Positions 46,128 to 59,977 of a stretch of 64,000 bases of DNA are shown one piece after another; the stretch's first letter is position 1; each line of letters opens with the position of its first letter. The notes under the pieces were generated by a model, which made no database searches, was not told the origin of the DNA, and saw nothing but the letters and a program-made list of their open reading frames with translations. Source of the DNA: Carya illinoinensis (taxonomy: Eukaryota > Streptophyta > Magnoliopsida > Fagales > Juglandaceae); NCBI RefSeq assembly GCF_018687715.1, contig NC_056758.1, positions 23,168,501 to 23,232,500 on the forward strand. Direction: 5' to 3'. Position numbers and translations under genes: made by a program.

Positions 46128-48447
46128 TGTGACGCCCCCAAATCCCCACGCACGGACACGGGGAAATTGAGACGTCCGGATGATGACATCACGGGTCACC
46201 ACCCTAACGATGTGTGCTAAATGTGTGCAAAAGCAACAAATGTGCACGAAGGGACATGCAGCGGATAGCAAACTCATATAACTAAGTACCAGAATTTTTC
46301 TTAATTTAACACAAAGCTGTTCAAAACATATATATTAAAATATTACAGGACACAAACATAATTTTAAACTAAATACAAAGCATAAACTTCAGCACCCCGG
46401 TAGAGCCGCGTCCTCGGGCTCAGCCTCCTCCTCCTCATCCTCGATCTCTGCACCAAAATCTACGGAACCAAAATGGTGCCGCAGGTAAGTAAAACCCAAA
46501 CACCACCAGATAAAAACATATAGAACTCAAACAATATGTATGAAGTGATGCCAATGCACAAAACCCATAAAATCATATTTTTCCACACACGCCAAAAATC
46601 CCATTTGGCCTAAAAACAAACCCTTTCCAAATATCACGCTAAAAGTCACCTTTGGCCCATATCCATCTCAAACCATTATCCAATTAATGTGTATGCACCA
46701 TGACCTTCCCTAGGGGTCATCTGCACACCCTGGCTCCAGTGCCACACCGCAGGTTACGACCACGCATGTGACACCTAACGAGCGATGCCCAGTTCCGCGC
46801 CCCGCGCGTTCGTAGCCAAGCATCCTCTAACCCTCGATAGCGAAGGGCCACGGAGTCGGTGCGTAGAGCGATGCCCGGTTCCGCGTCCGGCGCGTTCGTA
46901 GCCAAGCATCCCCTAGCCCCCGCTCCCGTCGTCGCCCAGCGACAACTCAGGGGACGTCACTCAGTTTATTCCGCTCCCGAGTGACCAGAGGAGCTCCACC
47001 GAGATAAGACCCCATCCCGGCTTGGGGTCGTGATACACACGCACCCGAAAATCCACTTACGCCAATAAAACAGATTTTTCTCAAATTAAATAAAATGCAT
47101 GTGCATGCACCATGTAAATGCGATATTAATGCACAAAATAATCAACCATCCATAAATCAACAAAACCAAGCACTCCGTCCACAACCCATCCGACCCCCGA
47201 ACTCCTCGGACTCAATCCGGAATCAGCCAACCAACAGATAAATATTTATTGAATGAGCAAGATATATTTAAATCTAAAATTAGAGTTTGGAAAATACTTA
47301 TAGCGCCATATGGTATTTTTTGAAAGCTCGCGGCGTTGCAAACGGCGAAGGAAAAGTAACGTAACAGTGTAATTTACACTGTGGCCGTCGGTTGTAAAAT
47401 ACAACTTTTGAATGGGGACAAACCAAGGCTCGGGATTGATAGGGAATGGCCTTGAGATATTTATGAAGTTAAGGGAAATGAGTTTTGGCCGTGGGTGGTG
47501 GTGGAAATGGCGGTCGAAGGCCAAAAAGGGGCTGAACGGAGTTGATTTCGTGGGAGCTGCTCCGGCAACGGATCGAGGCCGAAAATGGGTGGTTTAGGTC
47601 GGCAAGAGGTAGGGGAAGAAGCTGTGAAGAGATGGTGGCCGGAGGTGGTGCGACGGCGCCGGAAACGCTGAAAAACCGTATGGCTTGGAGGAGCTCGTGG
47701 TGGCTAACGGTGGCTCGGATGGAGGTGAAACTTGGTGGGGATGTTCACCAGTGAGAGGGGAAGAAAACTGGGTGGGTGGTGTAGGCCACGCCGCCAGCGA
47801 GCAGTGGTTCTGGGCTGCGAAAGCAACCGGCGACAGGGGCAAAAACAGAGCAGGTGCAGCGACTTCCGGCTGCTCTCGAAGGCTAACGGCTGGTCCGATG
47901 CTCTGAAAATTGGTGGGGATGATCTTTGGTGGAAGGGGAAGAGAATGATGGTGGCGGTGCACTAAACGGTGGCCAGACGGTGGAGAACTGGGCGGTCAAA
48001 GTGGCGGCGACGGGAAGGAGAAAAGAGAGAAGAGCTGCGCACGGGGAGAGGGGGAAAACGGGAAGAAAAAGAAGAAGAAAAAAGAAGAAAAGAAAGAAAA
48101 GAAGAAAAGAAAAGGAGAAAGGGAAAAAGAAAAAGAAAAGAAAAGAAATGAGGTCCAATCCTCACCTCTAGAGTCCAACAATTGATCTAACGAAAATAAG
48201 TTTAAAAGCAATAAAACTAAAAAAATATTTTAAACACAACGTAAAGCTAAAATGTAATAATTAAATAGTAAAAACAAACTATTTAATTTTAAATCCAAAG
48301 ACAAGCTAAAATAAATTAAACAGCAATTTAAATTCAACAGCAATTAAAATCCAATTAAAATTCGATAATTTAAAATAAAAGAACTATTATATTAATTAAA
48401 TTAAAATATTCCTTCAGTGAAAATACACATAAAAACGGGGTGTCACA
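46128..48447 (-). mobile_element. LTR L8, 3' LTR of the complete LARD
   Basis: 2320 bp, LARD subtype with two copies of the 'aggatgcttggctac' unit (minus-strand sense, around 46803-46917). The second palindrome is intact at 47364-47382. Confidence 0.9.
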
Positions 48448-48460
48448 TCCTCCCCCCCTT
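48448..48460 (-). promoter_or_regulatory. Polypurine tract of the complete LARD
   Basis: The minus strand reads AAGGGGGGGAGGA directly before the 3' LTR. Confidence 0.8.
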
Positions 48461-51400
48461 AAAATAAATTTCGTCCTCGAAATTTGTGAGATCAATATCA
48501 GCGCCAAGTAGGATACACTACGCAACTCAGAGTATACTTGAGAAAATCATACCATCAGCCATTTCCACACAAGTATGATTAAAGATCTCTCCAATTATAT
48601 TCCTAAAGCAATTCCATCATATTCGTACTAGTCTCCCAGCGACGCATGACGTCTAGAACTCCTAAAGCAGCCACGTAAACCGGAATCACCATATCGTCAA
48701 GAACTTCAAAACCACACCCAAGAAAATTCTAAAAATTATTACTTCTTAGAATGAATTGTATTAACCTCAATCAACCTTCATGCTATATCATCGAAACTTT
48801 CATAGTATACTATATCTTGGTAACCTAATAGTCACTTCCAAAATAAACCATCAATAAACATAATTTGCCCAAACAAAATATTACTCTCCAATTACAAGCA
48901 CCTTCTCGAAATTTTAAGTCATCACTAATTATTCAAAATCAGCACACCTAATCATGAACTATCACTCCTATTTCCTCAATTATCTCTAGCTACCTTAACT
49001 AAATCAAAATTCTGCAACGACACCCATGATCATCAACAAAGAAGACGATATCAATCAATTGCAACCTTCCAAATTAAAAACAAGTATCATTATCTCAAAA
49101 TACGCCAATCTCATCTAAGATAAAGAACATAGGGTTCGAATCCATCCCGACCAACTAATAAAGCACCTATAACTCCTACCTAACAACTTACACTTTCAAG
49201 ATCATCACCTAAATTCTAAATATTGTCTAATTTAGAGATAACTAAATTCACTACGAACCACGATTAAATTCACAATAACCTTAATAAACCCTTCTTATAA
49301 ACTCACTTACCTACTTCTATTCTCATAACCCTAATATCAGCACGACTATTTCCTTCAATTGCATACAAAATTAAATCTCAAGATAGGCCATGCTATTCAA
49401 ACCTCCAATCCATCAAAACTATGGCACTACCCTCCTGACTTCTACTGCTTATTACCTTACGTACCTGTTTAGGCTAATCACCATTGATTCCCAAACTTCC
49501 ACTTTCAAGATTTTATTATCCACTACACATGGCGACTCAACAATCTCTCTTCAAGTTAAATAAAATGTATATAATTCTCCCAACTGGACACTCAAACTCC
49601 AAAGGAAAGTATAGCCTCAAAATTTAAATTCCTGTGTGACCTCAAGTCACAATTAATTCTTGAAGATAGTCTCAACAATAAATGCCAACCATCACTCCAA
49701 TTGGTAACCCACTTCAACTGTACACTCCGATCAACTCACTAAGAACTCGAAGTTAAAATCTATTGAATTTAATACTATCACATCTAATCCACTTCAATAC
49801 TCACCAAAGCCACTTCTCTCAAGCCAAAAAGAGACTAGGATTTGTACTCTCCGAAATCCATACACCCTCACCACCACTATAAATGGATCTCATGTACCCT
49901 TAGCTAAGATCAATAATCATTCTAACGTATAAGTGATCCATCACTTCCATTTCCAACATCCGTACCTTATCCTCAAAATAAACAAAATTTCATTTCCCAA
50001 AACCTGCATCATCTATTATCCTCAACTCGGTATGAATCAATCCTAAAACTTGTCACTATAACCTCGAGCTATAACAATTATTGCCAACCCACATTCCATT
50101 GAGTAACACGCTTCGACTGAACGCTCCAATCGATTCACCACTATCACGTGTCAATCTCATACGTCCTTAGCCGAAACCAATAGTCATTCCAACGTACAAG
50201 TAATCCATTACTACTATTTCCATCATCTGGACTTATATCCGCAAATCAACATGAATCATTCCTATATCTGCTTAACTTATACCCTTAATATCAGCAAATA
50301 GTTATCGCTTAAAGCTTTGTACTGAAAATGACCTTAAACCTGCTAATAATCCGTTCCCAAAAGTCTCTAGAACATAAGGTCTCAACTTCAATCGAATTCA
50401 ATACCAACAATTAAACTATTGCTTCCAAAACCTCAATGGATCTATTTCTTCCGAACCGACAAAAATCATTTCCTAAAATCGATTACTACAACCTCGAGTT
50501 AACAATAGTCATTTTCTGAACTAAGTCAATATCTACAATCCTCAAAGAAGTATATGAGCTAAATCATTACCTTCCATTCTCAAAGAAATGTACCCCAGAA
50601 AAATTTCATATTATTAACTAAACTCTGATCAACCCCATTTTAATGGTTGCAAACTAATCACTCTCCAGAGCGGATCAAGCTAGCACCCCAAGTCCGTAAA
50701 ACTAAGAACTCAACTCTTATTATAAATTGGTCCTTCAACTCTGCAATTCTAAATCCTTAAATCAAATAAGAATAATTTCTAGAATTTCTAAGATCAATGA
50801 GCTTACACCCCATAATAGAACAATCGGCTCCCAAAACTTTTAAAATCTAATACATTAACGGATAATAAATCATTTTCTGAAATCCTCGAGATTGATGGCT
50901 TTAATCCAAAACATTCACCTTAAAACTTGTAAATTTTAAAACCCCAATTGCCACCAAATTGCTCATCCGAATCAGCGAAATTTAAAACTTGAAATTTAAT
51001 TATTTCCCCCAAAGCTTGTCGAACCTAAAACCTTAATTACCAAAATCTTATTTCCTAAAATCTATAAGGCCTCAAACCTTAGATAAAATTATCTTAAACC
51101 AATCCTTAAAGTTCGTTGAACCTACACTCTCCTATTCTATAGCCTCATTACATAAATTCTACAAAACCTAGGACCTCAACCATCTTAAGCGACTTAAAGC
51201 TAACTCCCCTTCTTAGTTGCAACTTACATTCCTACTCCCAAGAAATTGCCTAATCCATGTCGTTCCCTTCTAGCCACAATATTATAAAAGTAACCCACCT
51301 CTATAAAATTCAACCCTACTTCACTAAGTATTTTTTCCTATCAACGACATTCTCGATAGTACCGTCCTCCTGCCATAACACAATCCTCAACCCCACCCCT

Positions 51401-51669
51401 TTTTTTTTTAACTCCGGACAAAACAAAACAAAACAACTTAAAACAAAATAAATAAAACAAATAAACAACATACTTGCAATTCAAATAAAATAAAATCAAA
51501 CCAAACCAAATCAAATGGAATTAAATAAAATAAATTCAAATCAAATAAAATCGAATCAAGTTAAAGAAAAACAATTCAACTTAAATAAATTAAAATAATT
51601 TTAACACCAGTTTTTAAAACTTTCTGGTACTCCACCTATGGGACATATGGTATTACCCAGAGCCGAACA

Positions 51670-51681
51670 GCTCTGATACCA
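51670..51681 (-). promoter_or_regulatory. Primer binding site of the complete LARD
   Basis: The plus strand reads GCTCTGATACCA, 2 bp from LTR L9; identical in sequence to the chromovirus site. Confidence 0.9.
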
Positions 51682-51683
51682 CC

Positions 51684-53992
51684 TGTGACGCCCCCAAATC
51701 CCCACGCACGGACACAGGGAAATCGAGACGTCCGGATGATGACATCACGGGTCACCACCCTAACGAGGTGTGCTAAATGTGTGCAAAAGCAACAAATGTG
51801 CACGAAGGGACATGCAGCGGATAGCAAAGTCATATAACTAAGTATCAGAATTTTTCTTAATTTAACACAAAGCTGTTCAAAACATATATATTAAAATATT
51901 ACAGGACACAAACATAATTTTAAATTAAATACAAAGCATAAACTTCAGCACCCCGGCGGAGCCGCGTCCTCGGGCTCAGCCTCCTCCTCATCCTCGATCT
52001 CTGCAGCAAAATCTACGGAACCAAAATGGCGCCGCAGGTAAGTAAAATCCAAACACCAGCAGATAAAAATATATAAAACTCAAACAATATGCATGAAGTG
52101 ATGCCAATGCGCAAAACCCATAAAATCATATTTTTCCACACCCGCCAAAAATCTCATTTGGCCTAAAAACAAACCCTTTCCAAATATCACGCCAAAAGTC
52201 ACATTTGGCCCATATCCATCTCAAACCATTATCCAATTAATGTGTATGCACCATGACCTTCGCTAGGGGTCATCTGCACACCCTGGCTCCAGTGCCACAC
52301 CGCAGGTTACGACCACGCATGTGACACCTAACGAGCGATGCCCAGTTCCGCGCCCCGCGCGTTCGTAGCCAAAGCATCCTCTAACCCTAGCCAGCGAAGG
52401 GCCACAGAGTCGGTGCGTAGAGCGATGCCCGGTTCCGCGCCCGGCGCGTTCGTAGCCAAGCATCCCCTAGCCCCCGCTCCCGTCGTCGCCCAGCGACAAC
52501 TCAGGGGACGTCACTCAGTTTATTCCGCTCCCGAGTGACCAGAGGAGCTCCACCGAGATAATACCCCATCCCGGCTTGGGGTCGTGATACACACGCACCC
52601 GAAAATCCACTTCCGCCAATAAAACAGATTTTTCTCAAATTAAATAAAATGCATGTGCATGCACCATGTAAATGCGATATTAATACACAAAATAATCAAC
52701 CATCCATAAATCAACAAAACCAAGCACTCCGTCCACAACCCATCCGACCCCCGAACTCCTCGGACTCAGTCCGGAATCAGCCAACCAACAGATAAATATT
52801 TTTTGAATGAGAAATATATATTTAAATCTAAAATTAGAGATTGGAAAATACTTACAGCGCTATATGGTATTTTTTGAAAGCTCGCGGCATTGCAAACGGC
52901 GGAGGAAAAGTAACGTAACAGTGTAATTTACACTGTGGCCGTGGGTTGTAAAATACCCACTTTTGAACGGGGACAAACCAAGGCTCGGGATTGATAGGAA
53001 ATGGCCTTGAGATATTTATGAAGCTAGGGGAAATGAGTTTTGGCCGTGGGTGGTGGTGGAAATAGCGGTCGAAGGCCAAAAAGGGGCTGAACGGAGTTGA
53101 GCTCGTGGGAGCTGCTCCGGCAACGGATCGAGGCCGAAAATGGGTGGTTTAGGTCGGCAAGAGGCAGGGGCAGAAGCTGTGAAGAGATGGTGGACGGAGG
53201 TGGTACGACGGCGTCGGAAACGGTGAAAAACCGTATGGCTTGGAGGTGCTCGTAGTGGCTAACGGTGGCTCGGATGGAGGTGAAACTTGGTGGGGATGTT
53301 CACCGGTGAGAGGGGAAGAAAACTGGGTGGGTGGTGTAGGCCACGCCGCCGGCGAGCGGCGGTTCTGGGCTGCGAAAGCAACCGGCGACAGGGGCAAAAA
53401 CAGAGCAGGTACAGCGACTTCCGGCGGCTCTCGAAGGTTAACAGCTGGTCCGACGGCTCTAAAAATTGGTGGGGATGATCTCTGGTGGAAGGGGAAGAGA
53501 ATGGTGGTGGCGGTGCACTAAACGGTGGCCGGACGGCGGAGAACTTGGCGGTCAAAATGGCGGCGACGGGAAGGAGAAAAGAGAGAAGAGCTGCGCACGG
53601 AGAGAGGGGGAAAACGGGAAGAAAAAGAAGAAGAAAAAAGAAGAAAAGAAATAAAAGAAGAAAAGAAAAGGAAAAAGGTAAAAATAAAAGAAATGAGGTT
53701 CAATCCTCACCTCTAGAGTCCAACAACTGATCCAACGAAAATAAGTTGAAAAGCAATAAAACTAAGAAAATATTTTAAACACAACGTAAAGCTAAAATAT
53801 AATAATTAACTAGTAAAAACAAACTATTTAATTTTAAATCCAAAGACAAGCTAAAATAAATTAAACAGCAATTTAAATTCAACAGCAATTAAAATCCATT
53901 TAAAATTCGATAATTTAAAATAAAAGAACTATTATATTAATTAAATTAAAATATTCCTTCAGTGAAAATACACATAAAAACGGGGTGTCACA
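51684..53992 (-). mobile_element. LTR L9, 5' LTR of the complete LARD
   Basis: 2309 bp. It holds a perfect second palindrome ACAGTGTAA/TTACACTGT (52918-52936), the first palindrome GTGGGT/ACCCAC (52941-52960) and the hairpin GTCGTCGC/GCGACAAC (52482-52500). Confidence 0.9.
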
Positions 53993-54533
53993 GTACACAT
54001 TGCCAGCTAGCGGCAGTTCTAGGCGGTGGAATGAAAACAAACGGAAATGGAGGAGAGAGAGACTGTCGTGCGCACGGGAGGAAACCGGGGAAGGAAAAGA
54101 AAGAAAAAGAGAAAGAAAAATAAAAGAGAAAAAGAAAAGATGGGAAAAAGAAATGAGGTCCAATCCTCACCTCTGGAGTCCAAAAACTGATCCGACGAAA
54201 ACAACTTTAAAAGCTATGAAATGAATAAAATAATTTAAATGCCACATCAAGTTAAAATATACTGAATAACTAGTAAAAACTAACAACATAATTTTAAATC
54301 CAAAAACAAACTAAAATAAATTACACACCAATTTAAACTCAAAATGATAATTAACATTAAGAAAGCTCTATAAAATAAATATCACAACTAAATAAATCCA
54401 ATTAAAATACGATAATTTAAAATAAAAGAACCAATATTTTAATTAAATTAAAATACTCCTTCAGTGAAAATACACGTAAAAATGGGGTATCACAAATTTA
54501 AATGATTTTTTTCTCTTTGAGTAATTAACGATA

Positions 54534-54592
54534 CTTCATCATTTTAAATAATGATGAAGAAATATTATTTTATAAACTTTAGTTTATAAAAT
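54534..54592. repeat. Two perfect AT-rich palindromes
   Basis: CTTCATCATT/AATGATGAAG with a 6-nt loop (54534-54559), and ATTTTATAAACT/AGTTTATAAAAT with a 2-nt loop (54567-54592). Confidence 0.8.
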
Positions 54593-54786
54593 ACTATTCT
54601 ATCTTAATTCCTCTCAGTGTTTTATTTTAAATTTTAGTTTGAATAAAATACTTATGTATTTTCAAATCAGTGTTTAAACTTACCATTAGATCATTTTGAG
54701 GGTCTCGAAATGAAAGACTTTGATTAAATACCCAAGCCCCTCTTTTTTCCTCCTCACTTTTCTCTTTTCCCTCTTTCTTCTCTCTC

Positions 54787-54803
54787 CTCTCTCTCTCTCT
54801 CTC
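54787..54803. repeat. CT microsatellite
   Basis: Pure CT run within a longer pyrimidine-rich stretch. Confidence 0.8.
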
Positions 54804-55849
54804 CCATGCCCGACATACACGCTACTCTCTCCCTCCACCGTTCGGTTCTTGCCTCCTGATGAGTGTGCAAGGTAAATGATTAATCACCTCCCAGTCGGCG
54901 CCACCTCCAGCCACCGTGCCTCACCTCCTCCACCGACATGTTCCTCTCTCACTAGCGAGCTCTACCCCACCGGTGGTGAGCTACACCGGCAGCCATCTCT
55001 CTCCCTTTCTCCCTCCAACTGAATGGGTCTTAGAGCCTATTCCTCCTCCTAGCGTTGCCATACATAGCCAAAACGGCCATCGAGCACTTCTACCAGCACC
55101 ACCACATCATGGGCTTCCCCATGTTCTCCTTTTCCCCTACCTCTCTCTTTCTCCGCTAGGTCTCTACAACTATACTTTCGGTTCCACTACCATGCACCGC
55201 CATGCATGGCTACCCATGGCGTCTCACCACCTTTCCCAACCATTTTCATGCCCAACAAAGCTTTGCACAACTCTCACTCTCCCTCACTCTCCAAGGCACA
55301 GGTTGCACCATTATTGGCCGATCTGCCGCCGTGAGCCATCGCCCAGCCACCACCTCGCCACCACAGCTCCACTACATCTTCCTCTACCTCTCCCTAGCTT
55401 CCCATGAAGTTCTATAGCCTTCCTCCACTTCAAACAACCTCCCTCCCTTTCGAATGCACTGTTCACAGCGTGATGCCGCCGTGCTCCGCCACCTCAGACC
55501 ACCATGAGGCCACCTTGAGCCTTTCCAAGACCACGCCTAGCTATTCTCAAACCCAAACCGCCACTTTACATGGTGGACAGCCACCGTACATGGAGTTAGC
55601 ACCGCGTACGACCCCTCTGATGCCTTGATCATGACAGCGAGCGACGCATGGGTTATCCTGTCGATGGTATAACCCTCTATCTCTAGTTATTTATGTTTAT
55701 ATTAGTTGGTTGGTTGGACTGTAGACTGTGTAGTTAGTAATTGTGGAGTTCGTTGCGTAGTTGTGAAGTGAAGTGTAGTTGTGAAGTGTTGGGTTGGACT
55801 GTGTAGCGTTGTGGACTGTGCTGTGAAGTGGGCATGAGATGTATGCCAT

Positions 55850-57080
55850 AGTTGTGATGCAGTGATTACGTCCAAAGAATAACGCGGTAGTTGTAGCACA
55901 ACTTTGGGGTGTTGATTCCATAGGGAGACAATTTAAAAGAATAGCAGAAGGAACAAAAAAACTAAAGAAAAATATTAAATAAGTAATAGAGAACAAAGAT
56001 TAATTTTAACTGCAAATTAAAGTGAAGCAAAGTGATTAACAGAAAAAGTACTCAAATTTGACGAACAGTAGAGCGTCAAGTGTTCCTTGCACAAATTTGG
56101 TATTTTAATTATTCTTAACTCATTGGATAACTCAATTAGAAACTCAATTCTCAAAATTTCCAGTAGGAAGGTATAGATTTATAAACCAAATTAATCAAAT
56201 GTAACCATTTGAAAAATCATTCACCACTTTTAAAATACGTAAATTACTATCCCTATTGAGAAAATCTAACAACGACAATATACTCAGAGAGCGATATTAC
56301 AGCAAAGAACTAAATCAATATAGATAAATAATTTATCCAAACATAATCAAAGAACTAATCCATTCAATAGAAAAAGCATGACTGAATCCATAAAAAAAAA
56401 TAAATTCTATGATTATTCAGAGAAAAAACATTAAAAATGAATTGACAATGATAAAAAAAAAAAAAAGAGTTTTAGCAATTGAAAATCAAATACAAGAATT
56501 AAAAATAAATTAGAAATACCATCTAATGTGCAAGTTCATCCCTAGCCCTACTTGAGAATTTAGTTATCCGTAAATATAATGGATAGCAAAAATCTCCAGA
56601 GAAAATTGAAGCGAACAGTGGCCATGGAAGTTATTTTCTTCTTTCTTCAAATTTACCTCTTGTGCCTCCCTTCCTCCCCTATTTCGTGCTAATGATATGC
56701 TTGGTAGGAAAGAAACCCTAATGTCTTCATAATTTCCGCATAAAAAAAATCGCCTAAATTTTAGGACTCATCTAGGAAGCCACATATGTCCTTCAGCAGT
56801 TCAAATCTAGAAATCTTTATTAGAGACAAAGTTATAGGCCTCTCAGATAGATTTCTAATGAATCAAGAATCATATTAATCCAGTATGTGAGTAAACAGTT
56901 ATGACACTAAAGTATATCCAGACTATCTCCTAGCAAATTTCAGATTTGGACTTCTTGCAGTTTCCGTTTTTGATTTTTTTTCTTGATCCAAATTGCTCTC
57001 AAATCCCATGAAGCTCCTCCTTTGAATTTGACTTGTTCTTTTAGCGCATTATTGTTATTTTGGGTAATGACAAGTTATTA
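55850..57080 (-). mobile_element. Probable LTR remnant, minus orientation
   Basis: AT-rich, non-coding. Near 55870-55930 the minus strand reads CTCCCTATGGAATCAACA followed by a CTACAACTACCGCG-type motif, which resembles 3' ends of Tat/Athila-type LTRs and the end of A3. Neither borders nor a target duplication could be fixed. Confidence 0.4.
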
Positions 57081-58534
57081 AGGTTTGTAACTTGTACGCT
57101 GTTGTAGTTAAGTGAGTTCTTGTTGTTGGTGATTGTGGTTTTGCACGAGAGTTCAGTTCGAAAGCCGAATGGTTACCCAGTTGATAAGAGTAACAATTCT
57201 CATTATGAGTATTATTGTTAATACCAGTGTAGATATAGTATGCCTTTTAGTAGTACAAGGAAGGGTATTAAAAGTTGAGGAATTGTGTTCTATGTGTTTG
57301 GAGTTTGTTTTGATTTTGAGGATGCAATGGAATTTGTGTTTGGAAGAGTAAAGTGTTTGAGGAAAGAGTTGGCCTTAGTAGGATTCACTTATGATAGTAG
57401 TTTTATCTTGCGGCAATTAAATGGTTTTTTTGTGAAGCACAGTGTTTGTGGAGGCATAGATTACCCTTACATTGGAGACCAATATGGAGGGTAAAATCTT
57501 TGTCTTGAGGACTTACGTGAACATTATGAACATATCCTTTTGTTAGAGTCATAATAAGAGGCATCTCATGATGGATAAAAGAGCTATGCCAATCATAAGA
57601 GAGAAAGTCTTGAATTTAGATTAATAGCTTATCATTTATCACGGTACCACCAAGGAGGAGGAATGATTCATTGTGATTATGAAGGAGTGAGCTAGTTCTA
57701 GGCAAATAGGATTCCTTGAGGAAATAGAGAAAGTGAATTCAATTGTGTATGGATTAAATTCTTCCAAATTGAATTGGGCAAATACTTGAAGTTTTAGATT
57801 TAGAGAGTATGCCGGTACAACTTGACCTACTTTGTGGAAGGGTTCTAGTACAATTTTGATTAGAGTGAGAGAGTTAAGAAATGATAGAATTTAGTGGTAT
57901 ATATATAAATACCTGTGGTGAATAACTCTTTGAGCAGTAAGGAAAGTAGTGATTTCACTTAAGCAAGGATTTAGTATCCTAAAAGGTTAGTCTAGAACTT
58001 GTTAAGTTTAGGCAATAACCTTTGTGATCGTTATAGATAAGATTAGTGTGGACTACAAGAGGCGTTACCTCATGAAGAACGTTACCCGCCGCTTCACTCG
58101 ACTACGTGATTAGACTGGGATAGCTTCAAAGCGAGGATAGCATGGGATGGAGCTGAGTCCAGCAGAGTAGCAAAAGAGCACACCACAGCTACCAACAGTG
58201 AGCCCGCACTGTCAAGATCATCTATGTCATCAACTCACCACGGACGTTTGCTAGTAGAGGGTCAAGAGCTAGAAAAAGGCGATGAAGAGTTTGTGTAGCC
58301 CCAACCTAGGTCATTTCGACAACGTGGTATATGATTCAGAGGATGACGTGTTCAACTACTTACCCTAGCACGCCATGCCGTTGGACATTGATGCACCTCC
58401 ACTGGATACAACCAGTGACGATACGTCCAATGATGGACAATAGTTTTGGTAAGCAACATCCTCTTTTGATCGTGTTTTATATTTGTACTTGCATTGATTT
58501 CGTAGACGAAATCTTCTTTTTTAGGATGGGAGGA
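57081..58534 (+). mobile_element. 3' internal region of family D chromovirus-like element
   Basis: Mostly non-coding with decayed short frames. Near 58330-58440 a frame reads YDSEDDVFNYLP, stop, then PLDIDAPPLD and an acidic end, possibly the tail of a polyprotein; this is uncertain. It ends with 'gacgaaatctt' and a purine tract next to an LTR start, the same arrangement as in family L and in Tekay/Del elements. Confidence 0.55.
58523..58534 (+). promoter_or_regulatory. Polypurine tract of family D
   Basis: AGGATGGGAGGA(T) directly before TGTAACAGCCC. Confidence 0.65.
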
Positions 58535-59977
58535 TGTAACAGCCCACTAGAAATTTAATGGTAGAATTTCTATAGACTTTAGAAACCTTGTGAAAACTCC
58601 ATAAGTTTTCACGAATCGACTAATCGCATAGGTTTTAGCCTGTTAACATAGTCAATATTATCACTCGCTGTGGTGCCAAAAATGCTATTTTAATTGTTTG
58701 AGGTAGTTAGAAGTGTTAGAATATGTTATAGTCTACGTGACTAGACTCAGTTGAATATTTAAGATTTTATAGCACAATAACCTATTTTCATAATTTCGGA
58801 CGAAACGGCTGTTCGAAACTGTGAATTTATTTTTAGGAGCACTTTAGGGTTGAATTTTGGTAAACGATTTTCACTGTAGGTTAATATGAATATTTAGGAT
58901 TTTCCAGTACTAAGTTTATTATGCATTTCTTCGGAGTAAATAGTAACCTCGATAAGCATATTAAGTGTAATGTTTTCAAAATCACAATGTAGAATGTCTA
59001 AATTAGGTTAGAGAAGTTTTATTTGGACACTCGGTAAGATCTTAGCCACACATAATGAATAGTATTAGACACTTGGCACAAAGAGGAACCATTAGATGGA
59101 TTTTTGAAGGAAATCAAGTTGTGAGATCATGCCACCTAAGCTTTATGTTTTTCATCTAATCAACCAAATTGAGCCAGATCAAAGAGGCTTTCAACCCTAG
59201 CGAAACCCTAAATGGTTGGAATCCAATTGAAACCCCAAAAGCTTGGTTGAAACCGAAACCCTAAACGGTTTCCCCAAACCCTAAATTGGCCTTCAAACCC
59301 TTTTTGATCTAATTTCTAGCATTTTGTTTAATCACTTGATTAAATCACTTTCACATGCTATTAATTTCTCAAATTCTTATTGTGACATCATTATACAACC
59401 TTTTAAACCTTTGAAATTTGATTGGGTCAAGAAAAATTAGATTTGGGCTTGATAGCATCTCAAACCCTAAACAAACCCCCTTTAAACCCCAAATTGAAGT
59501 CCACTTGGTTGAAGCCCACCAAGACCCACGGATTTGGTCACCTTGGCAAAGCTTCTTGAAGAAGTTTCCTCCCCCACATGGCAGACCATCCACTTCCCTT
59601 GGCTGCACCCAATAGTGCCTTGATGAGATGGAGAAACCCATCCCATCAACCCCCATACCTCATAGCTTCTGCAGGCTGTCCTTTGCCCCTCACTATTCTC
59701 CACTTTATGTCACATAACCACCTCCAATAAAGGTCATTCAGGTCCATATCTTCCTCTAAAGAAGCCTTGAGTCGTGCAAGACACGCTTCCTTCCCTTTCA
59801 TCACTTCTTCACCCCATTCTTAGAGAGAAACCCAAAATAGCTCTCTATGGCAGATTTTTGGGTCTTTTTGCGTGGAGCTTTTCGACCCTTTTTAAGTATT
59901 TTCAAATGATGACTCAGTTGTTCTTCTTTGAGCCTAATTTCCATAGACATATTATTCGTATCATTTCATAGTCATTT

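Larger units (their letters stand above)
48448..51683 (-). other. Non-coding internal region of the complete LARD
   Basis: 3.2 kb of AT-rich DNA without a credible reading frame on either strand. The right end holds a leader homologous to that of the chromovirus (CTCTGGGTAA, CATATGTCCCATAGG), the left end the 'aggacgaaattt' motif and the polypurine tract. The middle has no resemblance to gag or pol but is shared with the other LARD copies in this window. Confidence 0.85.
46128..53992 (-). mobile_element. Complete non-autonomous LARD element of family L (7.9 kb)
   Basis: Two LTRs (46128-48447 and 51684-53992), primer site, polypurine tract and a 3.2-kb internal region are all present, flanked by perfect GTACA duplications (46123-46127 and 53993-53997). 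Over the first 330 bp the LTRs differ at about eight bases plus one 3-bp indel, so the insertion is young compared with its surroundings. No gag or pol remnant is seen inside, so it must have been mobilised by proteins of another element, most likely the chromovirus with the same LTR, primer site and leader. Confidence 0.9.
44475..54494 (-). mobile_element. LTR L7 (family L), 5' LTR of truncated LARD, split by a complete LARD
   Basis: Parts 44475-46127 and 53998-54494, about 2.15 kb, with ends TGTGATACCC at 54494 and GGCGTCACA at 44475. The complete LARD lies between them with duplication GTACA. The acidic micro-ORF begins at 44769. Right flank from 54495 is not family L internal sequence. 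Confidence 0.85.
54495..55849 (+). mobile_element. Diverged LTR-like remnant with GC-rich proline-rich segment
   Basis: The stretch 54870-55420 is clearly related to 41480-41980 of LTR L6 (CTCCGGCATGT- and CGAGCTCTAC-type motifs, ACCCATGG, then CTCTCCCTCACTCTCC), so it derives from a related LTR. It is preceded by two perfect AT-rich palindromes and a CT repeat (54787-54803). The 163-aa frame at 54916-55407 lies in this segment and is probably not a gene. Borders are not defined. Confidence 0.5.

Noticed and set aside
54916..55407. 163-aa frame as a possible host gene
   Set aside because: The DNA is related to the GC-rich segment of LTR L6 (41480-41980) and has no recognisable domain.
57133..57494. 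Two frames near the start of family D internal DNA
   Set aside because: No motif, and the surroundings look like decayed non-coding retroelement sequence.
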